Virus record (IMG/VR): IMGVR_UViG_3300021131_000033
Location: 1-32,880 of that record
Direction: 5' to 3' (one strand)
Origin: a virus
Length of the DNA: 32,880 bases
Positions within the stretch are counted from its first letter, which is position 1, and each line of letters starts with the position of its first letter. The position numbers were made by a program, and so were the translations under genes. Below, in pieces: positions 22,855 through 28,904 of the stretch. The notes under the pieces are model-generated. The model did no database searches, had not been told where the DNA came from, and worked only from the letters and a program-made list of their open reading frames with translations.

Positions 22855-23136
22855 ATGACTGAAGCATCAGAAGAAAGCATTTTGCGCGTTGGCGCAGGAA
22901 GTAACCCACAAGCCGTAGCATCAGCAATTGCACACAGTATTTATGAAACTCGTGGGTGCAAGATTCGCGCCGTAGGCGCTGGAGCCGTTAACCAAGCAGT
23001 TAAAGCAATTGCAATTGCGCGTGGTTATACAGCACCAAGAGGCTTAGATTTATCCTGTATTCCAGGATTTGCTAGTATTGAAAGCCACGATGGACAGATT
23101 AGCGCCATCGTATTTGTAGTATCAGCGGCAGGTTAA
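22855..23136 (+). CDS. SpoVS-family protein
   Basis: 93 residues. ILRVGAGSNPQAVASAIAHS, then IRAVGAGAVNQAVKAIAIAR and APRGLDLSCIPGFASIE, then ISAIVFVV match the stage V sporulation protein S family closely along its whole length (about 86 aa in Bacillus); the family has an Alba-like fold thought to bind nucleic acid. The N-terminus adds a short acidic tail. In Bacillus spoVS affects sporulation and septation. It is unusual in a phage; here it could bind phage or host DNA/RNA. It has its own structured leader and is followed by a basic protein gene and terminator. Confidence 0.88.
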   Translation: MTEASEESILRVGAGSNPQAVASAIAHSIYETRGCKIRAVGAGAVNQAVKAIAIARGYTAPRGLDLSCIPGFASIESHDGQISAIVFVVSAAG

Positions 23137-23189
23137 GCCATTATTTTGGCCTTAAATGCCTTATTGTTATTTAACCCCCTTTGCAAAGG
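23131..23189 (+). promoter_or_regulatory. Spacer with weak hairpins and a palindromic ribosome site
   Basis: TTAAGCC (23133-23139) can pair with GGCCTTAA (23148-23155), one base bulged; the run after it is only weakly T-rich, so a weak terminator at best. CCTTTGCAAAGG (23178-23189) is a perfect 12-bp palindrome whose right half, AAAGG, is the ribosome site of the gene at 23197. Functions are inferred. Confidence 0.3.
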
Positions 23190-23196
23190 AATATAA

Positions 23197-23520
23197 ATGA
23201 AAACAGATTCAAAGAAAAATCCAGCACCATTGGCTCCAACATCTGCTGAGCCATCAAATGCTGCAGGTTCTAAACCACGCGTTGCACCTACAGAAAAGGG
23301 CACGCTTATGAAGAAGAAGAACGCTGCTGCTGGTGGAGCAACAGGTACTACAGGACATCGTTCCCATGTTAAGGCTCGTTCAGGCGCTCGTTACGGTATC
23401 CGTGTAGGATTCCAAAAGCAAGAGGCACCAGAAGCTGGAGCAACTCAAAGTAACGGAAAAATTATTCCTGCAGCTATCAACCGCTCAAAGCCAAATTTCA
23501 ACGCAGGTATGGCTGAATAA
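23197..23520 (+). CDS. Basic low-complexity protein paired with the SpoVS-like gene
   Basis: 107 residues, rich in Ala, Gly, Pro, Lys and Arg (net charge about +12), with little predicted order: MKTDSKKNPAPLAPTSAEPS, a GTLMKKKNAAAGG segment, then VKARSGARYGIRVGFQKQ and a C-terminal AAINRSKPNFNAGMAE. Composition resembles nucleoid-associated or DNA-compacting proteins, or a small virion protein. It shares a transcription unit with the SpoVS-like gene and precedes a strong terminator, suggesting abundant expression. No family recognised. Confidence 0.55.
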   Translation: MKTDSKKNPAPLAPTSAEPSNAAGSKPRVAPTEKGTLMKKKNAAAGGATGTTGHRSHVKARSGARYGIRVGFQKQEAPEAGATQSNGKIIPAAINRSKPNFNAGMAE

Positions 23521-23536
23521 CCCTTTTAGTAAATTT

Positions 23537-23562
23537 GCCCCTAGGAAACTAGGGGCTTTTTT
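23537..23562 (+). terminator. Rho-independent terminator
   Basis: GCCCCTAG (23537-23544), GAAA tetraloop, CTAGGGGC (23549-23556): a perfect 8-bp stem followed directly by six T (23557-23562). This is the best terminator in the window and ends the SpoVS/basic-protein unit. Confidence 0.92.
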
Positions 23563-23576
23563 ATTGGTGTCTCAGT

Positions 23577-23605
23577 TTGTTCTAAGCATGTATATATGGT
23601 TGAAT
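23577..23605 (+). promoter_or_regulatory. Candidate promoter after the terminator
   Basis: TTGTTC (23577-23582), a 17-nt spacer and TTGAAT (23600-23605) lie between the terminator and the ATG at 23613, which has no Shine-Dalgarno sequence. The -10 ends 7 nt before the ATG, so the message could be leaderless. The -10 is weak (4 of 6 consensus bases), and a TATATA at 23593 is an alternative. Confidence 0.3.
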
Positions 23606-23612
23606 TACACCT

Positions 23613-23864
23613 ATGTCACTTAAAGATGAATTGGCTGCACGCTCACCAAGGTCTACTTCTGGCACTTATTCCAAGGGTAGATGTGGTGTAAATGAGTGGT
23701 TGAAGCTTCAAGACGATAAGTTGATATTAGAGTTTAAAGAAATACTAAACACTGACGCTTCAACTATGGAGTTGCACAGGTTTTTGCAAAGTAAGTTTGA
23801 TAATTTAACTTTTAGTTTGACTACATTTCGTACTCACAGAAACCGTTGGTGCACATGTCCATAG
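23613..23864 (+). CDS. Small unknown protein upstream of the phosphoesterase
   Basis: 83 residues. Basic N-terminus (ARSPRSTSGTYSKGRCG), then helices (VNEWLKLQDDKLILEFKEIL and MELHRFLQSKF) and a helix or strand ending TTFRTHRNRW. The arrangement could be a small helix-turn-helix DNA-binding domain, but no motif is diagnostic. It overlaps the phosphoesterase gene by 10 nt and is the first gene after a strong terminator. Confidence 0.55.
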   Translation: MSLKDELAARSPRSTSGTYSKGRCGVNEWLKLQDDKLILEFKEILNTDASTMELHRFLQSKFDNLTFSLTTFRTHRNRWCTCP

Positions 23865-25057
23865 AAGATGAAAACTCAAAAAGTATAAAAGAATCATTTC
23901 AAGATTTCATCAAAGCTGGCAAAGAAGGCTCAGATGATTTAACTCGTGGCATACCAGAAACTTGGCGCCCACGTTCTGAAGTTGATGCTCAAGGTGGTTT
24001 TGTAGTTTCTACGCCTTTTGTAGGGGAAACTGTTCCAGGTGCTAGAGACGCACTAATCGAGGCTAACTTAAACCCTGATGAGTGGGAAGTTGTAAATGTA
24101 CGCCGTGGTCGCTGGCAACGTTATGATGGTGAATGGTTAGAATCCCTACGCCTTAACATCGTTCCCGCTCATGGCACAAGTAAAGATTATGATGCAGAAA
24201 AATTAATTGAAGAAATTTCACAATGGAAACCTGGGTTTTATGAAGGTAGCTTTAAAGGGGATTTAACTGCCGTATATAGTTTAGGGGATACTCAATATGG
24301 TAAAGACGACACACCAGCAATTGTTGACCGTGTACTTCGTACTTTTGATGAGTGTGTAGAACATCAAAAGTTACTTAACCTCAAGTACCCAGGACGTATT
24401 AGCCAAATTGCGCTTCCACAACTTGGTGACTGTATTGAAGGTATGACCAGTCAAAAAGGTAAAGTAATGGGCCGCCACGACATTGGAGTTGCACAGCAAG
24501 TGCAAGTTGGTCGTCGTATTCTTATGGCACAGATTAAATCTATGGCAGTATTAGCGCCAAAGATTATTGTTCCAGTAGTTCCAGGAAACCACGATGAAGT
24601 TCAACGTTTCTTAGTTTCACGCCCTGAAGATTCTTGGCAGATTGAAATTGTTCGAGCCGTTGAAGATGCGTGTATGGAGAATGAGTTCCTAAAGGACCGC
24701 GTAGAATTTCGTTATCCTGCAAAAGATGACAGCACACTTGCAGTTAATTTAAGTGGCGTTTTATACGGTATGGCTCACGGTCATCAAAAAGCTAACATGG
24801 TTAATTGGTGGCAAGGTCAAGCAATGGGTCGTTGTGCGGTAGCAAACGCAGATATATTAAATGTCGGGCACCTTCACCACTATGACGTACAAAGTGTAGG
24901 CATGCGTTTATTTATACAAAACCCAGCTATGGACAATGGTTCATCTTGGTGGCGTGATAAATCGGGCCTTGAATCCCATCCAGGAATCGTATCTTTAGTC
25001 GTAGGAGAAGGTTTTGATGCTCGTAGAGAGTTAGTAGTGCTAGGTGGCTTCCGCTAA
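23855..25057 (+). CDS. Calcineurin-like metallophosphoesterase
   Basis: 400 residues from the ATG at 23855 (GTG at 23849 and TTG at 23846 are in frame). Metal-site motifs are in order: SLGDTQYGKD (about 143-150), PQLGDCIEG (GD-x-x-E, 191-194), VVPGNHDEV (GNHD, 244-247), GMAHGHQK (about 306-311) and NVGHLHHYD (GH-x-H, 338-342). The first motif reads D-x-Q rather than D-x-H. The N-terminal ~135 residues, with a strand/Arg-rich segment (VRRGRWQRYDGEW), are an extra domain. Relatives include Mre11/SbcD-type DNA nucleases; without an SbcC partner here the substrate is open. Protein is likely to act on DNA or cyclic nucleotides. Confidence 0.78.
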   Translation: MSIEDENSKSIKESFQDFIKAGKEGSDDLTRGIPETWRPRSEVDAQGGFVVSTPFVGETVPGARDALIEANLNPDEWEVVNVRRGRWQRYDGEWLESLRLNIVPAHGTSKDYDAEKLIEEISQWKPGFYEGSFKGDLTAVYSLGDTQYGKDDTPAIVDRVLRTFDECVEHQKLLNLKYPGRISQIALPQLGDCIEGMTSQKGKVMGRHDIGVAQQVQVGRRILMAQIKSMAVLAPKIIVPVVPGNHDEVQRFLVSRPEDSWQIEIVRAVEDACMENEFLKDRVEFRYPAKDDSTLAVNLSGVLYGMAHGHQKANMVNWWQGQAMGRCAVANADILNVGHLHHYDVQSVGMRLFIQNPAMDNGSSWWRDKSGLESHPGIVSLVVGEGFDARRELVVLGGFR

Positions 25058-25062
25058 AACGT

Positions 25063-25079
25063 GGCGTTTTTCAAACGCC
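25063..25079 (+). other. Perfect hairpin after the phosphoesterase gene
   Basis: GGCGTTT (25063-25069) pairs with AAACGCC (25073-25079) over a TTC loop, starting 6 nt after the stop codon. No T-run follows, so a terminator is not supported; an mRNA-stabilising 3' hairpin is a fair guess. Confidence 0.35.
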
Positions 25080-25098
25080 CTATAATAAGGAGAATAAA

Positions 25099-25329
25099 AT
25101 GACACACGATGAATTGCTGGCATTACTGAAACCAATGACCAATGATGATGCTATCTTTATGAAAGATGCCCTTCGTGTAGTAGTGGAATTACACAAACCG
25201 ATTGAAGGGAAATGTAATCTTTGCGCCTTCACTCTATACATAACACCAATGGGTATTCCATACGAGCATACCTATACAACTGATTACCCTTGTGCCACCA
25301 TCAAGGCTATTGAGAAGGAGTTAGCCTGA
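25099..25329 (+). CDS. Small Cys-motif protein
   Basis: 76 residues with AAGGAG upstream. Helical N-terminus (DELLALLKPMTNDDAIFMK), a beta segment with GKCNLCAFTLYITPMG (C-x2-C), and a later YPCATIKAIE. The C-x2-C plus a single C could bind zinc with a His. No family recognised. A perfect TATAAT (25081-25086) lies directly before the ribosome site; because a start from it would remove that site it is probably coincidental. Confidence 0.5.
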   Translation: MTHDELLALLKPMTNDDAIFMKDALRVVVELHKPIEGKCNLCAFTLYITPMGIPYEHTYTTDYPCATIKAIEKELA

Positions 25330-25353
25330 CAACCACTCAATTTAGAGTATCCT
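25326..25353 (+). promoter_or_regulatory. Candidate promoter giving a leaderless HNH message
   Basis: CTGACA (25326-25331), a 16-nt spacer and TATCCT (25348-25353), which ends 6 nt before the ATG at 25360. No Shine-Dalgarno sequence precedes that ATG. Sequence evidence only. Confidence 0.35.
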
Positions 25354-25359
25354 AGAGTA

Positions 25360-25761
25360 ATGATGGATATTCCTATGAAAGAGTGCACTTCTTGTAGACA
25401 GTCGTTTCCTGAGACTAAATACAAGATGCGATGGTCTAAAGGACGTCAAGGCGGTACTCGTCAAGCTATGTGCAATAGGTGCTTGTATGTTAAATATACT
25501 CGCCCTAACGTAGAACGTAAAATGGCAAAAATTCATGCGTATCAGATAGAAAAAGGTTGCGCTGATTGCGGTTATAACAAACATGCTGCAGCACTTGAGT
25601 TTGACCATCTTCCAGGTACAGAAAAGTTTTTTAATATAGGCGAAGAAATTGGTAATAGAAGCGTAGAATCTATATGGTCAGAGATAGCTAAGTGCGAAGT
25701 TGTTTGCGCTAACTGTCACGCAATTAGAACTGTTGAACGTAGAGAGAGGGTTGACATATAA
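25360..25761 (+). CDS. HNH endonuclease-like protein with zinc ribbon
   Basis: 133 residues from the first of two adjacent ATGs. Residues about 9-42 hold C-x2-C (ECTSCRQSF) and C-x2-C (MCNRCLYV), a zinc ribbon. The HNH core follows: GCADCGYNKH, then ALEFDHLPG (with the His of H-N-H), then CEVVCANCHAIRTVERR. HNH phage proteins act as homing, packaging or host-cleaving nucleases; this short form, next to small unknown genes, fits a free-standing homing type but the role is open. The stop overlaps the next start (TAATG). Confidence 0.75.
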   Translation: MMDIPMKECTSCRQSFPETKYKMRWSKGRQGGTRQAMCNRCLYVKYTRPNVERKMAKIHAYQIEKGCADCGYNKHAAALEFDHLPGTEKFFNIGEEIGNRSVESIWSEIAKCEVVCANCHAIRTVERRERVDI

Positions 25762-26301
25762 TGCCAGGTCCTCATCAGAATGTTCAAAACCTTGGTGCCG
25801 CAGGTATGTATGGAACAAATACAAACTACGGCGGAGGCGGCGTTCCAGTCGCCAGGAGTGAACTTGACTTCTTACGTTTAGGCGTAGGTCGTCAGCCTTC
25901 TGCGGAGTATCCCTGACGGCTATTTAGGAACAATTAGAACTCGTAGAGATGACCGTGGTCGTCCAGGTTCTACATCAGAAAATGTTTTAGATTCACTTAA
26001 AGTTCGCATTACACAACGCGGTTATCAACGCGGTGTACATAAAGGCGAGCGCATTGACTCCGCTGGTTATTACTATCCAGATGAGTTGAGACCAGAGCGT
26101 GGAATTTTGCGCCAAATGAACTCAACTAGAGAAGGCAATGTTTTGATGTCAAAGAGAAACTCAGATGCACAACATCTGGCACCAGCTCCACACTTACCTA
26201 ATGATGGTAAGGCAGGTCCTGCTGCAAAGAGTGATGCACCTATGGGTGTTAACCTTAATCGTGCAAAGCGATTGAGTTCCCTATCACCAAATTGGAAATA
26301 A
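25761..26301 (+). CDS. Unknown protein expressed through a +1 ribosomal frameshift
   Basis: The first frame runs from the ATG at 25761 for 51 codons to TGA at 25914. The +1 frame is open across that point and continues from 25915 to TAA at 26299, so a shift gives one protein of about 179 residues: a Gly/Asn-rich N-terminus (NLGAAGMYGTNTNYGGGG), then ARSELDFLRLGVGRQPSAEYP joining DGYLGTIRTRRDDRGRPG, a middle YYYPDELRPERGILRQ, and a basic Ala/Pro-rich end. The join reads as natural sequence. No ORF with an obvious start lies in the second half: its first good ATG is at 26116 and would lack the conserved-looking segment. The family is not recognised; it opens the small-gene island. Confidence 0.7.
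25904..25917 (+). promoter_or_regulatory. RF2-like programmed +1 frameshift signal
   Basis: GGAG (25904-25907, Shine-Dalgarno-like), TAT, CCC, TGA, C. The bacterial prfB signal is G-rich Shine-Dalgarno, TAT, CTT, TGA, C at the same spacing. The P-site codon CCC can slip to CCT (25912-25914) in the +1 frame, the stop is the weak UGA-C context, and the upstream GGAG lies 3 nt from CCC as in prfB. Shift out of frame 0 joins the two halves of the gene described above. Confidence 0.7.
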
Positions 26302-26658
26302 ATGTCAGGAAGAATGGCAGACGGTGTTTACTCCCGCAAACCTTGGCAAGCACCTCCAGAGGCCGCCTACCCACCGCAGCAATATATTGGCCCTTTTGCA
26401 TCTAACCAAGAGCGTCTACTTAGCCAATCATTAGCTGCTAATACAATGACAGGGCAAGAACTACAAGAATATGTGCGCCCCCCACTTCCTCAGATAGTAT
26501 TATTTCCAGAGAGATACGGATACACAGATACAGAAATAGGCATTGGGGACATAATTGAACTTCCAGGACGAGCACAACAACGTGTAGAGTCTGATTATAG
26601 CCAGACACCAAACACCACAGAGAGCACCAGCACTAACTCACTAGGAGGTTCCGTATAA
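26302..26658 (+). CDS. Unknown protein, small-gene island
   Basis: 118 residues, starting directly after the frameshifted gene. Pro/Gln/Tyr-rich N-terminus (WQAPPEAAYPPQQYIGPFAS), a middle with helix (NQERLLSQSLAANTM) and strand (PQIVLFPERYGYTDTEIGIG), and a Thr/Ser/Asn-rich tail. Looks partly disordered, like a linker or structural protein. No family recognised. Confidence 0.5.
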   Translation: MSGRMADGVYSRKPWQAPPEAAYPPQQYIGPFASNQERLLSQSLAANTMTGQELQEYVRPPLPQIVLFPERYGYTDTEIGIGDIIELPGRAQQRVESDYSQTPNTTESTSTNSLGGSV

Positions 26659-26975
26659 TGGCAAAGAAATCACAACCTTCTGCAGGTATGCGCAAAGTTA
26701 TAAAAAAAGCTGAAAAAATTGCATCTATTAAAAGAGTCGGTCATGGAGAAGGCGGAGAAGTATCGGTAGCGACTAAGCATCTTGCCCCTCAAGGCCCTAA
26801 AAAAGATTCAACTCGACCAGTAGTAGAGGGCCTTGCTGACACAACTGGTGAAATTCGCACTTTCCCAACTAAAGGAAAAGTTCGTAATTTTGACAAAAAT
26901 ATATCTAAAGCAGAATCAAGAGCAACTGCGTTTATTAACGCTAGCACTGATGGAAAGCTTTACGGTGGGCGATAA
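26658..26975 (+). CDS. Unknown basic protein, small-gene island
   Basis: 105 residues. Very basic N-terminal helix (MRKVIKKAEKIASIKRVG), a Gly/Lys-rich middle (GPKKDSTRPVVEGLADTTGE) and a basic end (SKAESRATAFINASTDGKLY). Likely binds nucleic acid or another protein. TAATG coupling at both ends; preceded by AGGAGG. No family. Confidence 0.5.
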   Translation: MAKKSQPSAGMRKVIKKAEKIASIKRVGHGEGGEVSVATKHLAPQGPKKDSTRPVVEGLADTTGEIRTFPTKGKVRNFDKNISKAESRATAFINASTDGKLYGGR

Positions 26976-27157
26976 TGGGACGCAATAATAAGGATTTTCA
27001 CGATGCCACAGAGCACGTAATGGATTATGAAGAAAACCCTAATACAGGCACTTGGCATGAGGTTATTCAAAAAGGTGATGGTATGTCAGCCCCAGCCTAC
27101 ACACGTTTAGCACCTAAGACATATCCTGGTTTAGCTCCTAAGAAAGATAAAAACTAA
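26975..27157 (+). CDS. Unknown small protein, small-gene island
   Basis: 60 residues, mixed charge. Residues 1-25 (NNKDFHDATEHVMDYEENPN) are acidic; the end has the repeat-like YTRLAPKTYPGLAPKKDKN, a duplicated LAPK. TAATG at both ends. Function unknown. Confidence 0.45.
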   Translation: MGRNNKDFHDATEHVMDYEENPNTGTWHEVIQKGDGMSAPAYTRLAPKTYPGLAPKKDKN

Positions 27158-27387
27158 TGAAGAATGACCCAGGATTACTTACTGATTCCACAGGAGAAGG
27201 CATGGCTGGAGCTGAGGATGTGCGCCTAGATACCCAACGCGACCTATCCAAGACCTACTACAACGGTTCTAAACCTTGTATTGAGTGTGGAATGTTATTA
27301 AACCCAGTACAATCATTACATATGGAGATGTGCCCAAATTGCACACGCCGTAAGCATTCCAAGCAACTAAAAGGACGGATGGCATAA
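27157..27387 (+). CDS. Small zinc-ribbon-like protein, small-gene island
   Basis: 76 residues. Acidic N-terminus; GSKPCIECGMLLNP and EMCPNCTRRKHS form two C-x2-C pairs about 20 residues apart, a zinc ribbon, followed by a basic tail (KQLKGRMA). TAATG at both ends. Could bind DNA or RNA; no family. Confidence 0.55.
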   Translation: MKNDPGLLTDSTGEGMAGAEDVRLDTQRDLSKTYYNGSKPCIECGMLLNPVQSLHMEMCPNCTRRKHSKQLKGRMA

Positions 27388-27593
27388 TGACAGTTAATAA
27401 TTCGCGTTCAGAGAACGTTTCACTAAATGAAGGCGCAACAGACGGTAAGTACCGTAAGCGTCGTCCAAACACCACTGTTATTCCAGGCCTTGGAGACCAG
27501 ACAGTAGTTCAAAATCGTGCAGGTTTGCACCCTTATATGAATTATGGCTTCATCAACTCTGAAGAAGCGTCTAAAGTAAACCCAGGTAAGTAA
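27387..27593 (+). CDS. Unknown small protein, small-gene island
   Basis: 68 residues: basic middle (GKYRKRRPNTTVIPGLGD) and a segment GLHPYMNYGFINSEEASK that could fold as a small beta/helix unit. No ribosome site is strong; TAATG coupled to the gene before. No family. Confidence 0.45.
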   Translation: MTVNNSRSENVSLNEGATDGKYRKRRPNTTVIPGLGDQTVVQNRAGLHPYMNYGFINSEEASKVNPGK

Positions 27594-27595
27594 TT

Positions 27596-27802
27596 ATGAC
27601 TGAAGACAGAGCTTACGACTCACGTCGCGTTCCAAACGTAGACCCTAAAAACTTTACTGACCCAGCTGAATACCAAGAAGCAGTAGAAGCTGCACGAGGT
27701 ACCGCACCCGCAGCAGAACCAGATTCACCACGAATGACTGCTGCATTACGTAAAGCAAAAGACCCTGCAACCAGGGCTAACATCAGAGATATGTTGGGTT
27801 AA
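27596..27802 (+). CDS. Unknown small protein, small-gene island
   Basis: 68 residues. Acidic first half (RAYDSRRVPNVDPKNFTDPA) and a helical C-terminal half (SPRMTAALRKAKDPATRANI). Start ATG follows the previous stop by 2 nt. No family. Confidence 0.45.
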   Translation: MTEDRAYDSRRVPNVDPKNFTDPAEYQEAVEAARGTAPAAEPDSPRMTAALRKAKDPATRANIRDMLG

Positions 27803-27805
27803 GTA

Positions 27806-27997
27806 ATGCACCCTAAAGAACCTCAGTTTCCTACCCATAATCCTGCTGAAGGAACGTTATGGAAGCGTGCTGCAGAAGAACCTAAAGAAGATAGATATGA
27901 TTACAACATGCGTAAATTTGGTGGAGAGTTAGAAGAAGCTAGAGAAAACAACAAAGCTTGGGAAGCAGAACGAGCAGATTATTGGAATAAAAAATGA
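27806..27997 (+). CDS. Unknown small acidic protein, small-gene island
   Basis: 63 residues. Begins MHPKEPQFP, a start also seen, in variant form, in the genes at 27994 and 28362. A long charged helix follows (RKFGGELEEARENNKAWEAE), probably coiled coil. ATGA overlap with the next gene. No family. Confidence 0.5.
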   Translation: MHPKEPQFPTHNPAEGTLWKRAAEEPKEDRYDYNMRKFGGELEEARENNKAWEAERADYWNKK

Positions 27998-28365
27998 ACC
28001 CTAGTGAAGAGCAGATTCCGCGCCCTGAAGGTATGAAAATGACTGTATCTAAAGAGTCATTAGACCGCAATGGTGAACGTCATTATTCATGGAAGGGTAG
28101 CGAACTGTATCCAGCATCATTTGAAGATGTTCCTGGCCCACTTCGTGGAGTAAGAACTAAAACTAATCCAGATGCACATGTAAAAGTAGTTGACCCTACT
28201 AAGATGTCTTCTGCAAAATTACCTCAAGAAGGAATTAATAACCTTAGTACTTATATTACTAATAGAGCTGCTAGTGGTGAAGGCGCAAAAGTATCTGGTG
28301 AAAGAATTGCTAAAGAAAACGCTAAGAACCCTAAAAAAGTATTAAAGTTTGACGATACAAAATGA
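27994..28365 (+). CDS. Unknown protein, small-gene island
   Basis: 123 residues. Begins MNPSEEQIP, related to the starts at 27806 and 28362. A basic/acidic mix follows with a central PASFEDVPGPLRGVRTKTNP and a Lys-rich C-terminus. Longest of the three related-start genes. ATGA overlap with the next gene. No family. Confidence 0.5.
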   Translation: MNPSEEQIPRPEGMKMTVSKESLDRNGERHYSWKGSELYPASFEDVPGPLRGVRTKTNPDAHVKVVDPTKMSSAKLPQEGINNLSTYITNRAASGEGAKVSGERIAKENAKNPKKVLKFDDTK

Positions 28366-28484
28366 AACCTACTCAAGCGCAATTTCCTGAAGATGACCGC
28401 CCAGAAGGTTGGGACCATTTAACCCCAGAAACCATGGATGAGATGGAACAACACTACGTTAAAGAACAACGCAAGGACAGTTAA
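28362..28484 (+). CDS. Unknown 40-residue protein, small-gene island
   Basis: 40 residues, beginning MKPTQAQFPEDDRPEGWD, with the same M-[HNK]-P-x3-Q-[FI]-P pattern as the genes at 27806 and 27994, then an acidic helix (ETMDEMEQHYVKEQR). ATGA overlap at the start and TAATG at the end support translation despite the small size. No family. Confidence 0.5.
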   Translation: MKPTQAQFPEDDRPEGWDHLTPETMDEMEQHYVKEQRKDS

Positions 28485-28867
28485 TGTCTGAAACACCAGA
28501 AGACCGTGGTCCAAGCAGCCTACGAATTGTAAATTACGACCCTTCTAACCCTATTCATGTTGGCATTGTTCGTACTAAAGATGTAAACAATCAAATTGAT
28601 ACGCCACGACAAAACGACGTTGTTAAAAGAATTGTTATGCCTGTAGCTCCAGGTAATGAAGAAGAACCAAAACTTTCAGGTCGTCATATGACCAATGAAG
28701 AAAACGCTGAATATGTTGTACCAAAAAAACACAGAATTAAACAAGAAGGGGCGGTTAAAAAACCTGCACTTCAAACAGAATCCCAGAAAGCTACCTCTAA
28801 AGAAGAATTGCGTAAACGCGATATTGAGGCTAGAAACGCTAGGTTGGCAGCTTTAAAGAAAAAATAA
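28484..28867 (+). CDS. Unknown charged protein, small-gene island
   Basis: 127 residues. N-terminal half has short beta-like stretches (LRIVNYDPSNPIHVGIVRTK, VVKRIVMPVAPG); the C-terminal half is a long, highly charged helix (SKEELRKRDIEARNARLAAL) ending in lysines. Last gene of the island. No family. Confidence 0.5.
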   Translation: MSETPEDRGPSSLRIVNYDPSNPIHVGIVRTKDVNNQIDTPRQNDVVKRIVMPVAPGNEEEPKLSGRHMTNEENAEYVVPKKHRIKQEGAVKKPALQTESQKATSKEELRKRDIEARNARLAALKKK

Positions 28868-28874
28868 CTTGTGG

Positions 28875-28880
28875 TAAGAT
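28875..28880 (+). promoter_or_regulatory. Candidate -10 box before the 28905 gene
   Basis: TAAGAT fits a -10 element; no good -35 is seen at the usual distance. A start near 28887 would leave a leader with ACTACTAA (28885-28892, also present twice before the SpoVS-like gene) and the AGGAG ribosome site. Confidence 0.25.
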
Positions 28881-28904
28881 ATCGGACTACTAATAGGAGT
28901 AATG

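Noticed and set aside
25063-25079. Rho-independent terminator after the phosphoesterase
   Set aside because: A perfect stem but no T-run follows.
25081-25086. TATAAT as a promoter -10 box
   Set aside because: Transcription from it would begin after the ribosome site of the gene it precedes, and no -35 is seen.
26086-26301. Separate gene from a GTG at 26086
   Set aside because: The frame is open back to 25888 and continues the sequence of the upstream gene; a +1 frameshift explains it better.
25761-26301. The split gene is release factor 2 itself
   Set aside because: Only the frameshift signal resembles prfB; the protein has no GGQ or SPF motif and is far too short.
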